DNA of 64,000 bases, taken from the NCBI GenBank assembly GCA_035943635.1, contig DASZBX010000033.1:77800-141799 (forward strand), written 5' to 3'. The notes under the pieces are model-generated. The model was not told the DNA's origin, made no database searches, and saw only the letters and a program-made list of their open reading frames with translations. Both the position numbers and the translations under genes were made by a program. Positions 55,694-63,806 of the stretch are shown in pieces. The DNA comes from DASZBX01 sp035943635 (GTDB lineage: Bacteria; Actinomycetota; Actinomycetes; Streptomycetales; Catenulisporaceae). How positions within the stretch are numbered: the stretch's first letter is position 1; each line of letters starts with the position of its first letter.

Positions 55694-56796
55694 GCCGATG
55701 CTTCGGGGGCCGCTTCGATGGCCTGCTCTAAGGTGGTCTGGTACGAACCGTCCAGCGTGGACGTGGACACCTCCACGCTCGGAGCGGTCGGCGATTGCGT
55801 CGGGGCGAAGCAGATCTGGGTCAGCGGCTCGTCGACCGTGATGGTCGCGCCGGCCGCGATCGTCTGGGTCTTGGCGACCGTGCCGGGATTGCGCGGGCCG
55901 AACTGCGTGGAGTAGAGCATCGCCTGACTGGTGATGTTGTGCAGGACGATCCGGATCGATTTGTTGAACAGTGGCGCGGTCCCGGGCAGGTCCTGGACCG
56001 AGACGGTCAGCGGCGCGGGCAGGCCGGTGCACAACTGCAAGGCGATGTAGAGGGCGTCCTGCCGAGTGCCGGCGGTCAGCTGCACGTCCGCGGTCGGGCC
56101 GCTGTCGGAGTTGACCGGGATGCTCGCGACCAGCGGCACGGACGTGCTGGCGGTGTTCTCGCCGATGTCCGTCGGCCTGCTGCTGCAATCCAGGGCGACC
56201 TGCGCGGTCAACGTCCCGGCCTGGCCCGGGGCGAGCACGCCGGAACCGTCCGGGATGAGCGCGCCGCGCGAGATGTGCTGGCCGGACAGGGCGCCGGCGT
56301 GCAGGTGCAGCGTCGTCGAGCCGTCGTTGACCACGTGCACGATCAGCGGCGTGACCGGCGAGACCGACCATGCGGCCCCGGCGAGCTTGGCCAGCTGGGC
56401 CTGGCCCGGCGCGGTGATCGGCTGGCTGCCCAGGTGCAGGGCGTAGTCGGTGCTCAACCGGGCCGCGACCAGAGTCTCGGCGGTCGGTTCGCCCGCCGCC
56501 CCGAGGCCGATCCCGAGCAGCGCGGCCCCGGCCACCCAGGCGGCCGTGCGCCAGGTCAGCAGGCTCCGGGTCCTGGACCACCAGGCGGCCAGGGCCTGTT
56601 CGGCCTTGAGCTGCCAGGCGTCCAGGAAGGCCGGCCGGGACGGGCGGTCCGCGCTCCACGGATCGTCGGCCAACGTCTCGGTCGCCGCCGACGCACACTC
56701 ATCGTCGACCTCGCCGTCGAGCTCGATGTCGAAGCCGGGGGAGGGTTCGTCCCCGGACCGGTCTCTCGCCACTGCGCCCCCTTGCTCACCGGACAC
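55684..56796 (-). CDS. Single-span membrane protein with two beta-sandwich repeats
   Basis: The protein has 370 residues from GTG 56796. An acidic cytoplasmic region of 80 residues precedes one transmembrane helix (TAAWVAGAALLGIGLGAAG). The extracellular part contains two related strand-rich units, at about 140-235 and 245-355. Each has a pattern of hydrophobic strand, Gly/Pro turn, 'PLV or PLT' and a Cys. Together with its downstream neighbour it forms a pair unlike known polysaccharide enzymes. Possible roles include an envelope scaffold or a partner of the flippase/polymerase; this is inference only. Confidence 0.7.
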   Translation of the reverse strand: MSGEQGGAVARDRSGDEPSPGFDIELDGEVDDECASAATETLADDPWSADRPSRPAFLDAWQLKAEQALAAWWSRTRSLLTWRTAAWVAGAALLGIGLGAAGEPTAETLVAARLSTDYALHLGSQPITAPGQAQLAKLAGAAWSVSPVTPLIVHVVNDGSTTLHLHAGALSGQHISRGALIPDGSGVLAPGQAGTLTAQVALDCSSRPTDIGENTASTSVPLVASIPVNSDSGPTADVQLTAGTRQDALYIALQLCTGLPAPLTVSVQDLPGTAPLFNKSIRIVLHNITSQAMLYSTQFGPRNPGTVAKTQTIAAGATITVDEPLTQICFAPTQSPTAPSVEVSTSTLDGSYQTTLEQAIEAAPEASACH

Positions 56797-56897
56797 TCAC
56801 CAGCGACGACGATACTGAAGAGATCGCGGAATGGATACGGCCGCCGACATCGGCGGCCGGATCCCGGGGGTCCTGCTTCGGTGGCTTGCGCCACCGG

Positions 56898-57863
56898 TCA
56901 GGTCGGCAGCCCCCACTCCTCGGCGTGGTTGTCGAACGTCGTGTCCCAGTTGGTGAAGTACGTGTCCGGGTTCACCAGGTACCGCACGGTCTGCCGCGGC
57001 ACGTGCGCGATCCTGCGGCGCCGGCTGAGCCGGTAGATCAGCTCCCAGTCCTCCCGCGGCATGACCTCCCGGGACCGGCGCAGCCGACTGAAACGCACCG
57101 CGCGCCCGCGCCGGACCACGAAGGTGTTGGTGTCCAAGAAGGAACGCACCCGCGCCTTTCGCCGGTCGAACGGCTCGGACAGCAGGCCGGCCTCGGTGCC
57201 GTCCGGCAGCACCCGCAGCAGGGCGGTGTACACGCCGTAGGGGCGTGCGGAGCGGTCGTGCGGGTCGTCGCTGCGTCCGCGCAGCGCGGCCAGTGCGGTC
57301 TCCAGGTGGTTCGGCTCCCAGCGGTTGTCGTCGTCCAGGAAGGCCACGAACTCGGACCGGGCCAGCCGGATCCCGACGTTGCGCACCACCCCGGCCACGC
57401 CGGCGTTGCGGTGCAGCGAGACCGCGGCCAGCCGCGGGTCGGCGGGCAGCTCGGGCAACCCGCCGCCGTCGTCGACCACGAGCACGAACTGGTCGGCCGG
57501 CTGGCCGTCGACGGTCTGGGCCAGCGCGGATCGGACCGCGGCGAGCAGGTGCTCGGGCCGCCGGTAGGTCGGGATGACCGTGGTGACCAGGGCGGAGCGG
57601 TCGCCCGGCAGCGTCGGCCGGAGCCGGCTGACCTCGGCGTTCTCGAACCGGCGCAGCGCGGGCGCGGTGTGGCCCAGCCGGATCTTGTTGCGCAGCTCGT
57701 AGGGCGGGATCCAGCCGATGTGGCGCCGGGCGGCCCGCTTCACCCGTCCGCGCAGCCCGCCCGCGGGCGGACGGGCGGGCGCGGCGCCGGAGCCGGAGCC
57801 GGCGCCGGAGTCGGAGTCGGGGTCGGGGTCGGGGTTCTGGTCCATGGGTCTCGGCCGTCTCAT
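56898..57863 (-). CDS. Family 2 glycosyltransferase with disordered N-terminus
   Basis: The protein has 321 residues. ATG 57863 was chosen because it overlaps the stop of the upstream gene (ATGA). The first 30 residues are a Pro/Asp/Ser/Gly low-complexity stretch. The GT-A domain starts near residue 90 (VTTVIPTYRRPEHLLAAVRSAL), with VLVVDDGGG, GVAGVVRNVGIRLA, a DDD metal motif in FVAFLDDDNRWEP, and MPREDWELIYRLS. It shares an operon with the Wzz-like and Wzy-Wzx genes. Confidence 0.88.
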   Translation of the reverse strand: MRRPRPMDQNPDPDPDSDSGAGSGSGAAPARPPAGGLRGRVKRAARRHIGWIPPYELRNKIRLGHTAPALRRFENAEVSRLRPTLPGDRSALVTTVIPTYRRPEHLLAAVRSALAQTVDGQPADQFVLVVDDGGGLPELPADPRLAAVSLHRNAGVAGVVRNVGIRLARSEFVAFLDDDNRWEPNHLETALAALRGRSDDPHDRSARPYGVYTALLRVLPDGTEAGLLSEPFDRRKARVRSFLDTNTFVVRRGRAVRFSRLRRSREVMPREDWELIYRLSRRRRIAHVPRQTVRYLVNPDTYFTNWDTTFDNHAEEWGLPT

Positions 57864-60800
57864 CCGGGGGTGACTTCGGTCAGGGCGTCGGTCGAGGCCG
57901 ACGCGTCGCCGTACTCGGCCTCCGGCGGCGCGGCGACCGGCTCGGCCAGCACCGCCTCGGCCGGCGCGGGCCGCAGCATCCGGCGCATCGGCCAGACCAC
58001 CGCGAAGTAGGCCACGGTGGCCGGGACCGCCGCGGCGAACATCGCCGCGATCTGGCCCAGGTGCAGCTGCTCGGTGCCGACCTTCTCCACCCCGAACGCG
58101 ATCGCGCCCATCAGCAGCCCGCCGGCGAACGGCCGAGCGCAGGCCTTGGCCACCACCGTCGGGCTGATCCCGGCCTGGGACAATGCCCAGAGGAACAGCG
58201 GGGTGACCAGCGGGCCGGCCACCAGGATGTGCCCGGCGCCGACCCCGGCGATCCCGCGGTCGCGGGCGGCGAAGATCAGGGTCGGGATCAGCGCGACCAG
58301 CCACCAGCCCTGGGTCAGGATCAGCGCGCGCTTGCGCCCGGCCGCGACCAGGCAGTCGTAGGCCAGCTCGAAGGCGACCCGCAGCAGGCCGAGCATGGCC
58401 AGGAAGCTCAGCGCGCCCGAGGCCAGGGTCCACTTGTCGCCGTAGACGAACAGGATCAGCGGTTTGGACAGGGTGGCCAGCAGCACGCACGGCGGTACCG
58501 AGGCGGCCATCAGCAGGCTCAGACTGCTGCCGAAGCCCTCGGCCAGCCGGCCGGACTCGGCGATCCGGGAGAACCCGGCGAAGGACACTCGTCGGGCGAT
58601 CTCGGAGACGCTGCGCACCGGCCAGCTCGACATGTTGAACGCGATCTGGTAAAGCCCGAGCGAGACCGGGCCGAGCGTGACGCCGACCACCGCGGAGTCC
58701 ACGTTCAGCATCATCAGCACCAGCAGGCTGGCCCCGGCCAGCGGCAGGCCGAACCGGAGCAGTTCCCGGGCCTGGGCCCGGTTCCAGCCCGGCCGCAGCA
58801 TCCCCGGCGCGCAGACCGCGCAGCCGATCAGGCCGACCACGTTGCCGGTGACCGAACCCCAGGCGAAGCTCATCGCGCCGAAGTGGTCCAGCGCGAGCAC
58901 GACCGTCAGGACGGTGCTGATCAGGAAGTTCGCGCCGTCGATCCACATCCGCTGGCGCTGCGCGAAGGTCCGGGTGAGCACCCCGCCGGGCACGCACGAG
59001 ATCCCGTCGATGATCACCGCGATGCCCAGGACCCGCAGCATCGAGACGGCGTCGGGGGAGCCGAGCAGCCGGGAGGCCTCCGGGGCCGCGAAGTAGAGCA
59101 GGACGTACAGGATCGTGCTGGACAGGGTGGACATGGTCAGCACGGTCGGTGCGAACCGGCGGATGTCGCCCTCCCAGCGGATGATCGCCAGGCTGACGCC
59201 CATCTCGTTGGCCGCCAACATGACCGCGAGCACCGCCAGGCCGATCGCGTACAGTCCCCACTCGGCCGGCCCGAGGACTCCGCGGGCCAGGAACACGCCG
59301 GTCAGGAAGTTGCCCAGCCGCATCACGACGGTGTTGATGAAGCTCCACCGCACGCCCTTGTGCACCCGGGCGGTGAGCTCCTGGTCGCTCTCGGCCGACT
59401 GACCGGGATCGTCGCCGTCCCCGGCCGAAGCCTCGGAACCCTCGAGGTCGTCGCCCTTGATCGCTCTGAAGCTTCCCGGACTGTTCGGGATGGCCACGGT
59501 TTCGGTGACGTCCGCGGCGCTTGTATAGCGGGCCCGTTCCTCGGCCGTGTCCCTGATCTTCGGGATCGAGAGGGTCGTCTCGGTGAGGCTGCGCCGGTCG
59601 GGTTGGAGCAGCTGGTTCAGGCTGCTCCAGCCGATCTGGCCGAAGAGCGGGTACGCCCGCGGGCCGACCACCTCGCGCGGCCGGGTGCGCATCGAGGGCA
59701 TCCGGCCCGGGCTCGCCGCCGCGGCCAGCACCGCGACCGCCGTGCCGGGTATGATCATGGTCTCCGCGTTCCGGTCGGTCGCCTCGCGCCGCATGATGCC
59801 CAGATACGCGCCGGAACAGCCGAGCAGCAGGAAGAACAGTTCGGCGAACATCGGGAAGCCGAGTGAGTCGAAGGTGCCGCTGAGCACCAGTGCGGCCGCC
59901 ATCGCGGCGGCGAAGCACTGGCCGAGCTCGCGCCGGGAATCGTCCACGGCCAGCCGTCGGCCCACTCGCCCGCACCGGTAGCCGATCAGGTACATCGCCA
60001 GGATCGCGAGCACGCCGACGATGCCGATCTCGACCAACCCCAACAGGTACATGTTGTCGGTGTATCGATACAGGCTCGGGATGAACGTGCCGAAGCCGCG
60101 GCCGAACCATGGTCGCTGCTGGACGTACTGCGCCACGCCCGCGTAGTCCTGGGTGCGGGCCTGGGTGCTGTTGTCGGAGTTGCTGAAGAAGGTGGAGAAG
60201 GAGTTGACCGTGGTGGACACCAGGCCCGGCACGGCGACCTTCATCGCGGCCACGCTGACCAGCAGCACGGCCAGGGCCGGCCGGCGGCGTTTGGCCGGCC
60301 AGCTCGGGATCAGCATCAGCAGCACGACCACCAGGCCGACGATCGAGGTCTTGGACACCGTGAACGGCAGCGCGCCGCCGATCGCGGCCACCGGGAACCA
60401 GCGGCGCACGAAGCTGCGGTCGGCCCGGTCCGGGTCCAGCGCCTGCTGGATCGCGAACGGCAGCAGCATGGCCAGCACCCCGGCCAGCTCCAGCGGGTCC
60501 GAGGCCAGGGAGATCGGCCGGGTGAGGCTGCCGCGGACCAGCTGGTCGGTGACCGTGGTGGCCGGCCGCAGGCCCGGGAAGTGCACGCCGGCCAGGATGT
60601 TCGAGGCCGTGAAGGACTCGAAGACGGCGATGACGCCGATCACCGAGCCGTACTGCACCGCGCGGCGCAGGACGTGTTGCAGTTCTTCGTAGCTGCGGAT
60701 GCCGGCCGAGGCCATCACGACGACGCCGATCCACGCGGCCAGCGCGATCAGCCCGCGGTCGGCGGCCTGGATCTCCAGGCCGCCCGCCTGCCGGGTGACG

Positions 60801-61069
60801 TCGGCCAGGGACACGTACCCGGCCAGCACCGCGGCCGAGAACAGGAACACCGCCACCCGTGGCGCGTGGGTGTTCGGTGCGGGCGAGACGCGGCCGGCCA
60901 GCCAGGAGCCGCCGTACCAGAGGAACGCGAGCAGGGCGTAGATGTCCGCCGGGGCGCCGGCGCCGCCGAGCGGGGACACCACCCATCCCGACGGGACGAT
61001 CTCGACCAGCAGTAGGTAACCGGCCAGCACCGCGACGACGCGGTTGCTCCGGGCTGGATTCTCGGCCAC
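57860..61069 (-). CDS. Fusion of O-antigen ligase/polymerase (Wzy/WaaL-like) and Wzx-type flippase
   Basis: The protein has 1069 residues in one uninterrupted frame from GTG 61069. Residues about 1-425 have ten or more hydrophobic segments and a periplasmic-loop pattern of the Wzy_C/O-antigen ligase family (SLASDPLELAGVLAMLLPFAIQQAL, GFGTFIPSLYRYTDNMYLLGLVEIGIVG). A cytoplasmic linker at about 430-565 is Pro/Arg/Asp-rich. Residues about 570-1010 form a polysaccharide flippase: VRWSFINTVVMRLGNFLTGVFLARGVLGPAEWGLYA, GLPLAGASLLVLMMLNVDSAVVGVTLG and FVYGDKW. These two activities are normally separate proteins. Here polymerisation and lipid-linked repeat export may be tied in one chain. It follows a Wzz-like gene by 4 bases. 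Confidence 0.85.
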   Translation of the reverse strand: MAENPARSNRVVAVLAGYLLLVEIVPSGWVVSPLGGAGAPADIYALLAFLWYGGSWLAGRVSPAPNTHAPRVAVFLFSAAVLAGYVSLADVTRQAGGLEIQAADRGLIALAAWIGVVVMASAGIRSYEELQHVLRRAVQYGSVIGVIAVFESFTASNILAGVHFPGLRPATTVTDQLVRGSLTRPISLASDPLELAGVLAMLLPFAIQQALDPDRADRSFVRRWFPVAAIGGALPFTVSKTSIVGLVVVLLMLIPSWPAKRRRPALAVLLVSVAAMKVAVPGLVSTTVNSFSTFFSNSDNSTQARTQDYAGVAQYVQQRPWFGRGFGTFIPSLYRYTDNMYLLGLVEIGIVGVLAILAMYLIGYRCGRVGRRLAVDDSRRELGQCFAAAMAAALVLSGTFDSLGFPMFAELFFLLLGCSGAYLGIMRREATDRNAETMIIPGTAVAVLAAAASPGRMPSMRTRPREVVGPRAYPLFGQIGWSSLNQLLQPDRRSLTETTLSIPKIRDTAEERARYTSAADVTETVAIPNSPGSFRAIKGDDLEGSEASAGDGDDPGQSAESDQELTARVHKGVRWSFINTVVMRLGNFLTGVFLARGVLGPAEWGLYAIGLAVLAVMLAANEMGVSLAIIRWEGDIRRFAPTVLTMSTLSSTILYVLLYFAAPEASRLLGSPDAVSMLRVLGIAVIIDGISCVPGGVLTRTFAQRQRMWIDGANFLISTVLTVVLALDHFGAMSFAWGSVTGNVVGLIGCAVCAPGMLRPGWNRAQARELLRFGLPLAGASLLVLMMLNVDSAVVGVTLGPVSLGLYQIAFNMSSWPVRSVSEIARRVSFAGFSRIAESGRLAEGFGSSLSLLMAASVPPCVLLATLSKPLILFVYGDKWTLASGALSFLAMLGLLRVAFELAYDCLVAAGRKRALILTQGWWLVALIPTLIFAARDRGIAGVGAGHILVAGPLVTPLFLWALSQAGISPTVVAKACARPFAGGLLMGAIAFGVEKVGTEQLHLGQIAAMFAAAVPATVAYFAVVWPMRRMLRPAPAEAVLAEPVAAPPEAEYGDASASTDALTEVTPG

Positions 61070-61073
61070 GGTC

Positions 61074-61904
61074 TCAGTCGCGCGCGTCCGGCAGAGGGCT
61101 GATCAGAGCCGAGCGGTCGGAGTCGAGCAGGTCGCGCGGGTCGGTCAGGGCGTTGAACCGGGCCGAGACCGTGTCGGTGTCCATGCCGCCGCGGGTGCGC
61201 CGGGAGCCGGAGTCCGTTCCCGATCCGGCGGCCGACCCGGAGCCGGAGCCAGAGCCCGAGTTGCCGCTGCGTCCGCCCTTGCGTCCCTTGCGGCGCGACT
61301 CCAGGATCGAGTGCACGGCGATGGTGACCAGGATCGCGAGCGCGAACCCGCCGGCCGCCGCGCCCAGGGTGTCCTGCAGCCGGGTCTTGGTCTGCGCGAC
61401 CGCGGTGTCACCCGGCACGATCACGTCCGAACGGATCATGTCGACCGTCGGGACGTTCTCCTGGTCCTGCAGGGTCTGCAGGGCCTGGGTGGTGTAGTTG
61501 ATCAACGTGGTCATCTGGGCCTCGGTGCTCGCGGCGCTCGGCCCCTGGACGGTCAGCATGATGAAGGGTCCCTGGCTGGCGGCCAGGACCTCGCTGTACT
61601 TGCCGGTGACACCCAGCGTAGCCAACTGCTGGGCGTCGGTGGGGGAGTTGACCCGCCGGGTCAGGAAGTCGGCGGTGTCGTTGAGCGAGGAGTCGAAGTT
61701 CGAGAACGGGTTCTCCGTGCCCGGGAGCGTGTTGGTGCCCTTCGTCGCCTGTTGCGAGGCCAGCAGGCTGATCATGCTCGTCGACTGGTACTGCACGGCG
61801 ATCGCCTGGTCGACGGCGGCGGTCAGACCCACGGCGAGCAATAGCATCGGCACTGCTATGTACCAGCGCTTGAGTATGATCCGCCATATCTCGGCGAGAT
61901 TCAT
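61074..61904 (-). CDS. Wzz/YveK-like polysaccharide chain-length protein, no kinase domain
   Basis: The protein has 276 residues from ATG 61904 with AGGAGG six bases upstream. The first helix is IAVPMLLLAVGLTAAVDQAIAV after the usual NLAEIWRIILKRWY start. About 150 extracellular residues follow, then a second helix (GAAAGGFALAILVTIAVHSIL) near 200. The cytoplasmic tail is Gly/Ser-rich. There is no Walker-type tyrosine-kinase domain, so it is a bare Wzz/YveK-type co-polymerase. First gene of the leftward operon with Wzy-Wzx. Confidence 0.85.
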   Translation of the reverse strand: MNLAEIWRIILKRWYIAVPMLLLAVGLTAAVDQAIAVQYQSTSMISLLASQQATKGTNTLPGTENPFSNFDSSLNDTADFLTRRVNSPTDAQQLATLGVTGKYSEVLAASQGPFIMLTVQGPSAASTEAQMTTLINYTTQALQTLQDQENVPTVDMIRSDVIVPGDTAVAQTKTRLQDTLGAAAGGFALAILVTIAVHSILESRRKGRKGGRSGNSGSGSGSGSAAGSGTDSGSRRTRGGMDTDTVSARFNALTDPRDLLDSDRSALISPLPDARD

Positions 61905-62131
61905 GAATCCTCCTGGGAATGGCCGGCATCCAGTCGCGGCGGGCCCTCCCTCGGCCGCGCACACCACGACTTGCCGGTACGTAGGATGAGGATAGTGGTG
62001 CGCCGTCGCGCGTATCCACTGTTTCGCAGCGATATGCAGAATTAGTGCAGACTATTCACATCGAGCCCTTAGGGTGTTCACTGTGCGCGCCGCCCGGCGC
62101 GACAGTGCGCTGGGCCGGAATGGAGGCCGAG

Positions 62132-62869
62132 GTGTCGTTCCGCACCGTAGTAATGATATTGCGCAGACGTTGGTATGCGGCAGTCGCGGTGCTCCTCGTG
62201 GTCGCGGGCCTGAGCTGGCCGATCGACCACCCCAAGCCCGAATATCAAGCCCTGGCCGTCCTGGTGCTCACTCCACCGAAGGTGCCGGCGGCGCCGAACT
62301 CGCTGGCAGCGACCACGCCGTCGATCGCCGCGGCCGGTCTGGCGGTGGACGACGTGCTGCAGAGCCCGGCCCAGACGCAGGCGCTGCGGGAGGCGGGGGT
62401 GACGGATTCTTTCACCATCGCGCCGCGCAACAGTGGGACGAATGAGACGCCCGCGTATACGATCCCGTCCGAACAACTGACAGTGACCGGATCGGACCCG
62501 AATACCGCAACACGAGAAATCGCGGAGCTGATTTCCGCTTTCGAGACCAACCTGCAATCAATGCAGGCACGGGTCGGCGTCACGCCGCGTGACGAGATCA
62601 CCGCGGGGGTGCTGGCGCAGACGTCGGTCGCCGAACTGCGGGGGGTCAAGACCCGGGGGCTGCTCGGGATGGGGTTGCTCGGGATCGGGTTCGCGATTGC
62701 TTTGCCGTTGTGGTTGGACAGGCGGTTGGGGCGGTGGGTGCGGTCGGCGCAGTCGGGCGGGCGGTCTGGGCTGGGGGTTCGGCTGCGGCGTGGCGGGCGC
62801 GATGGGCGTGCCGGTGGCGGCGGGAGCGCGGGGACGGGAGTCGGCCCGGGCGTGCCCGAGTTGTCGTAG
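62132..62869 (+). CDS. Second Wzz/YveK-like membrane protein
   Basis: The protein has 245 residues from GTG 62132. This start has GGAGG five bases upstream and gives the usual short cytoplasmic start (SFRTVVMILRRRWY). In-frame ATG 62120 and more upstream starts are less likely. Transmembrane helix 1 is AAVAVLLVVAGLSW. Helix 2, near residue 185, is GLLGMGLLGIGFAIALPLWL. About 150 residues between them lie outside. The tail is Arg/Gly-rich. It resembles the gene at 61074-61904 in layout, not closely in sequence. It is divergent from that gene and may set chain length for the same polymer or a second one. Confidence 0.8.
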   Translation: MSFRTVVMILRRRWYAAVAVLLVVAGLSWPIDHPKPEYQALAVLVLTPPKVPAAPNSLAATTPSIAAAGLAVDDVLQSPAQTQALREAGVTDSFTIAPRNSGTNETPAYTIPSEQLTVTGSDPNTATREIAELISAFETNLQSMQARVGVTPRDEITAGVLAQTSVAELRGVKTRGLLGMGLLGIGFAIALPLWLDRRLGRWVRSAQSGGRSGLGVRLRRGGRDGRAGGGGSAGTGVGPGVPELS

Positions 62870-62982
62870 GCGGCCGAGTGTTGCATTGTTTCGGCCTGCA
62901 CGTGTGAGGTTTGTCATTGTTTTGGGGCGGGCGCAGACGATTGTTCGTTGCGCAAGGAATTCACTGTCAATGAGGAGTATGA

Positions 62983-63633
62983 ATGAGTGCACAGACACAC
63001 AGCGGTAGCGCCGAGGGCCCGACGGGCGCACCCGGCGCGCGGATAGCTCCCGAAGCCGATGTGGCGGCGAGCGCGCGCCTGGGATCGGGCACTAGCGTGT
63101 GGCAGACGGCTACTGTGCGTGAGAATGTCACGATCGGTGAGAACTGCGTGATCGGTCGTGGTGCTTACCTGGGGCCTGGGGTGCGGCTTGGGAACAATGT
63201 GAAGGTTCAGAACCTTGCGCTGATTTATGAGCCCGCTGTGCTGGAGGATGGGGCTTTTGTCGGGCCCGCGGTGGTGTTTACGAACGACACTCATCCGCGC
63301 GCCGTTACTCCCGAGGGTCGGCTGAAGACTGCGGATGACTGGCATGCGGTTGGCGTGACTGTGCGGGAGGGCGCTTCGGTTGGTGCGCGGGCCGTGTGTG
63401 TTGCTCCGGTGGTGATTGGGCGTTGGGCGTTGGTTGCCGCGGGTGCTGTGGTTACGCGGGATGTGCCGGATTTCGCGCTGGTCGCCGGGGTTCCGGCGAA
63501 GCGGATCGGGTGGGTTGGGCGCGCTGGGGTGCCTTTGGGGGATGAGGGTGATGGGGTTTTCCGGTGCCCGAGGACTGGGGCTTTGCATCGGGAGATTGAT
63601 GGGGAGCTGACTGAGGTTGGTGACGCGGGTTAG
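62983..63633 (+). CDS. WbpD/WlbB-like UDP-amino-sugar N-acetyltransferase
   Basis: The protein has 216 residues from ATG 62983 with GAGGAG upstream. It is a left-handed beta-helix with hexapeptide repeats from about residue 20 to 150 (ASARLGSGTSVWQTATVRENVTIGENCVIG). The features VQNLALIYEPAVLEDGAFVGPAVVFTNDTHPRAV and ALVAGVPAKRIGWVGRAG match WbpD/WlbB, which acetylates the 3-amino group of UDP-2-acetamido-3-amino-glucuronate. The codon third positions are much less G/C-rich than in all other genes here, with many T and G endings. Partner of the WbpE- and WbpB-like genes 14-19 kb to the left. Confidence 0.87.
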   Translation: MSAQTHSGSAEGPTGAPGARIAPEADVAASARLGSGTSVWQTATVRENVTIGENCVIGRGAYLGPGVRLGNNVKVQNLALIYEPAVLEDGAFVGPAVVFTNDTHPRAVTPEGRLKTADDWHAVGVTVREGASVGARAVCVAPVVIGRWALVAAGAVVTRDVPDFALVAGVPAKRIGWVGRAGVPLGDEGDGVFRCPRTGALHREIDGELTEVGDAG

Positions 63634-63806
63634 GGTTGGGGGTTGGGTTGTTTTGGGTGGGGTTAAGCTTGTGAGGTTGGGTTTTGTGGGGTTGTCGGGT
63701 TGCGCCGCCGTGTTAGCTCACGTCTACTACTGTGCCTCCGGCGGGCCAGGAACCCCCAAGGATCCCCATGGACAAGTCTATTTGGGTGGTGGGTTACTTT
63801 TTGGGT
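63634..63806. other. G/T-rich non-coding stretch
   Basis: This strand is dominated by G and T with very few C up to about 63700, continuing the odd composition of the preceding gene. No gene or clear hairpin was seen. Confidence 0.5.
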
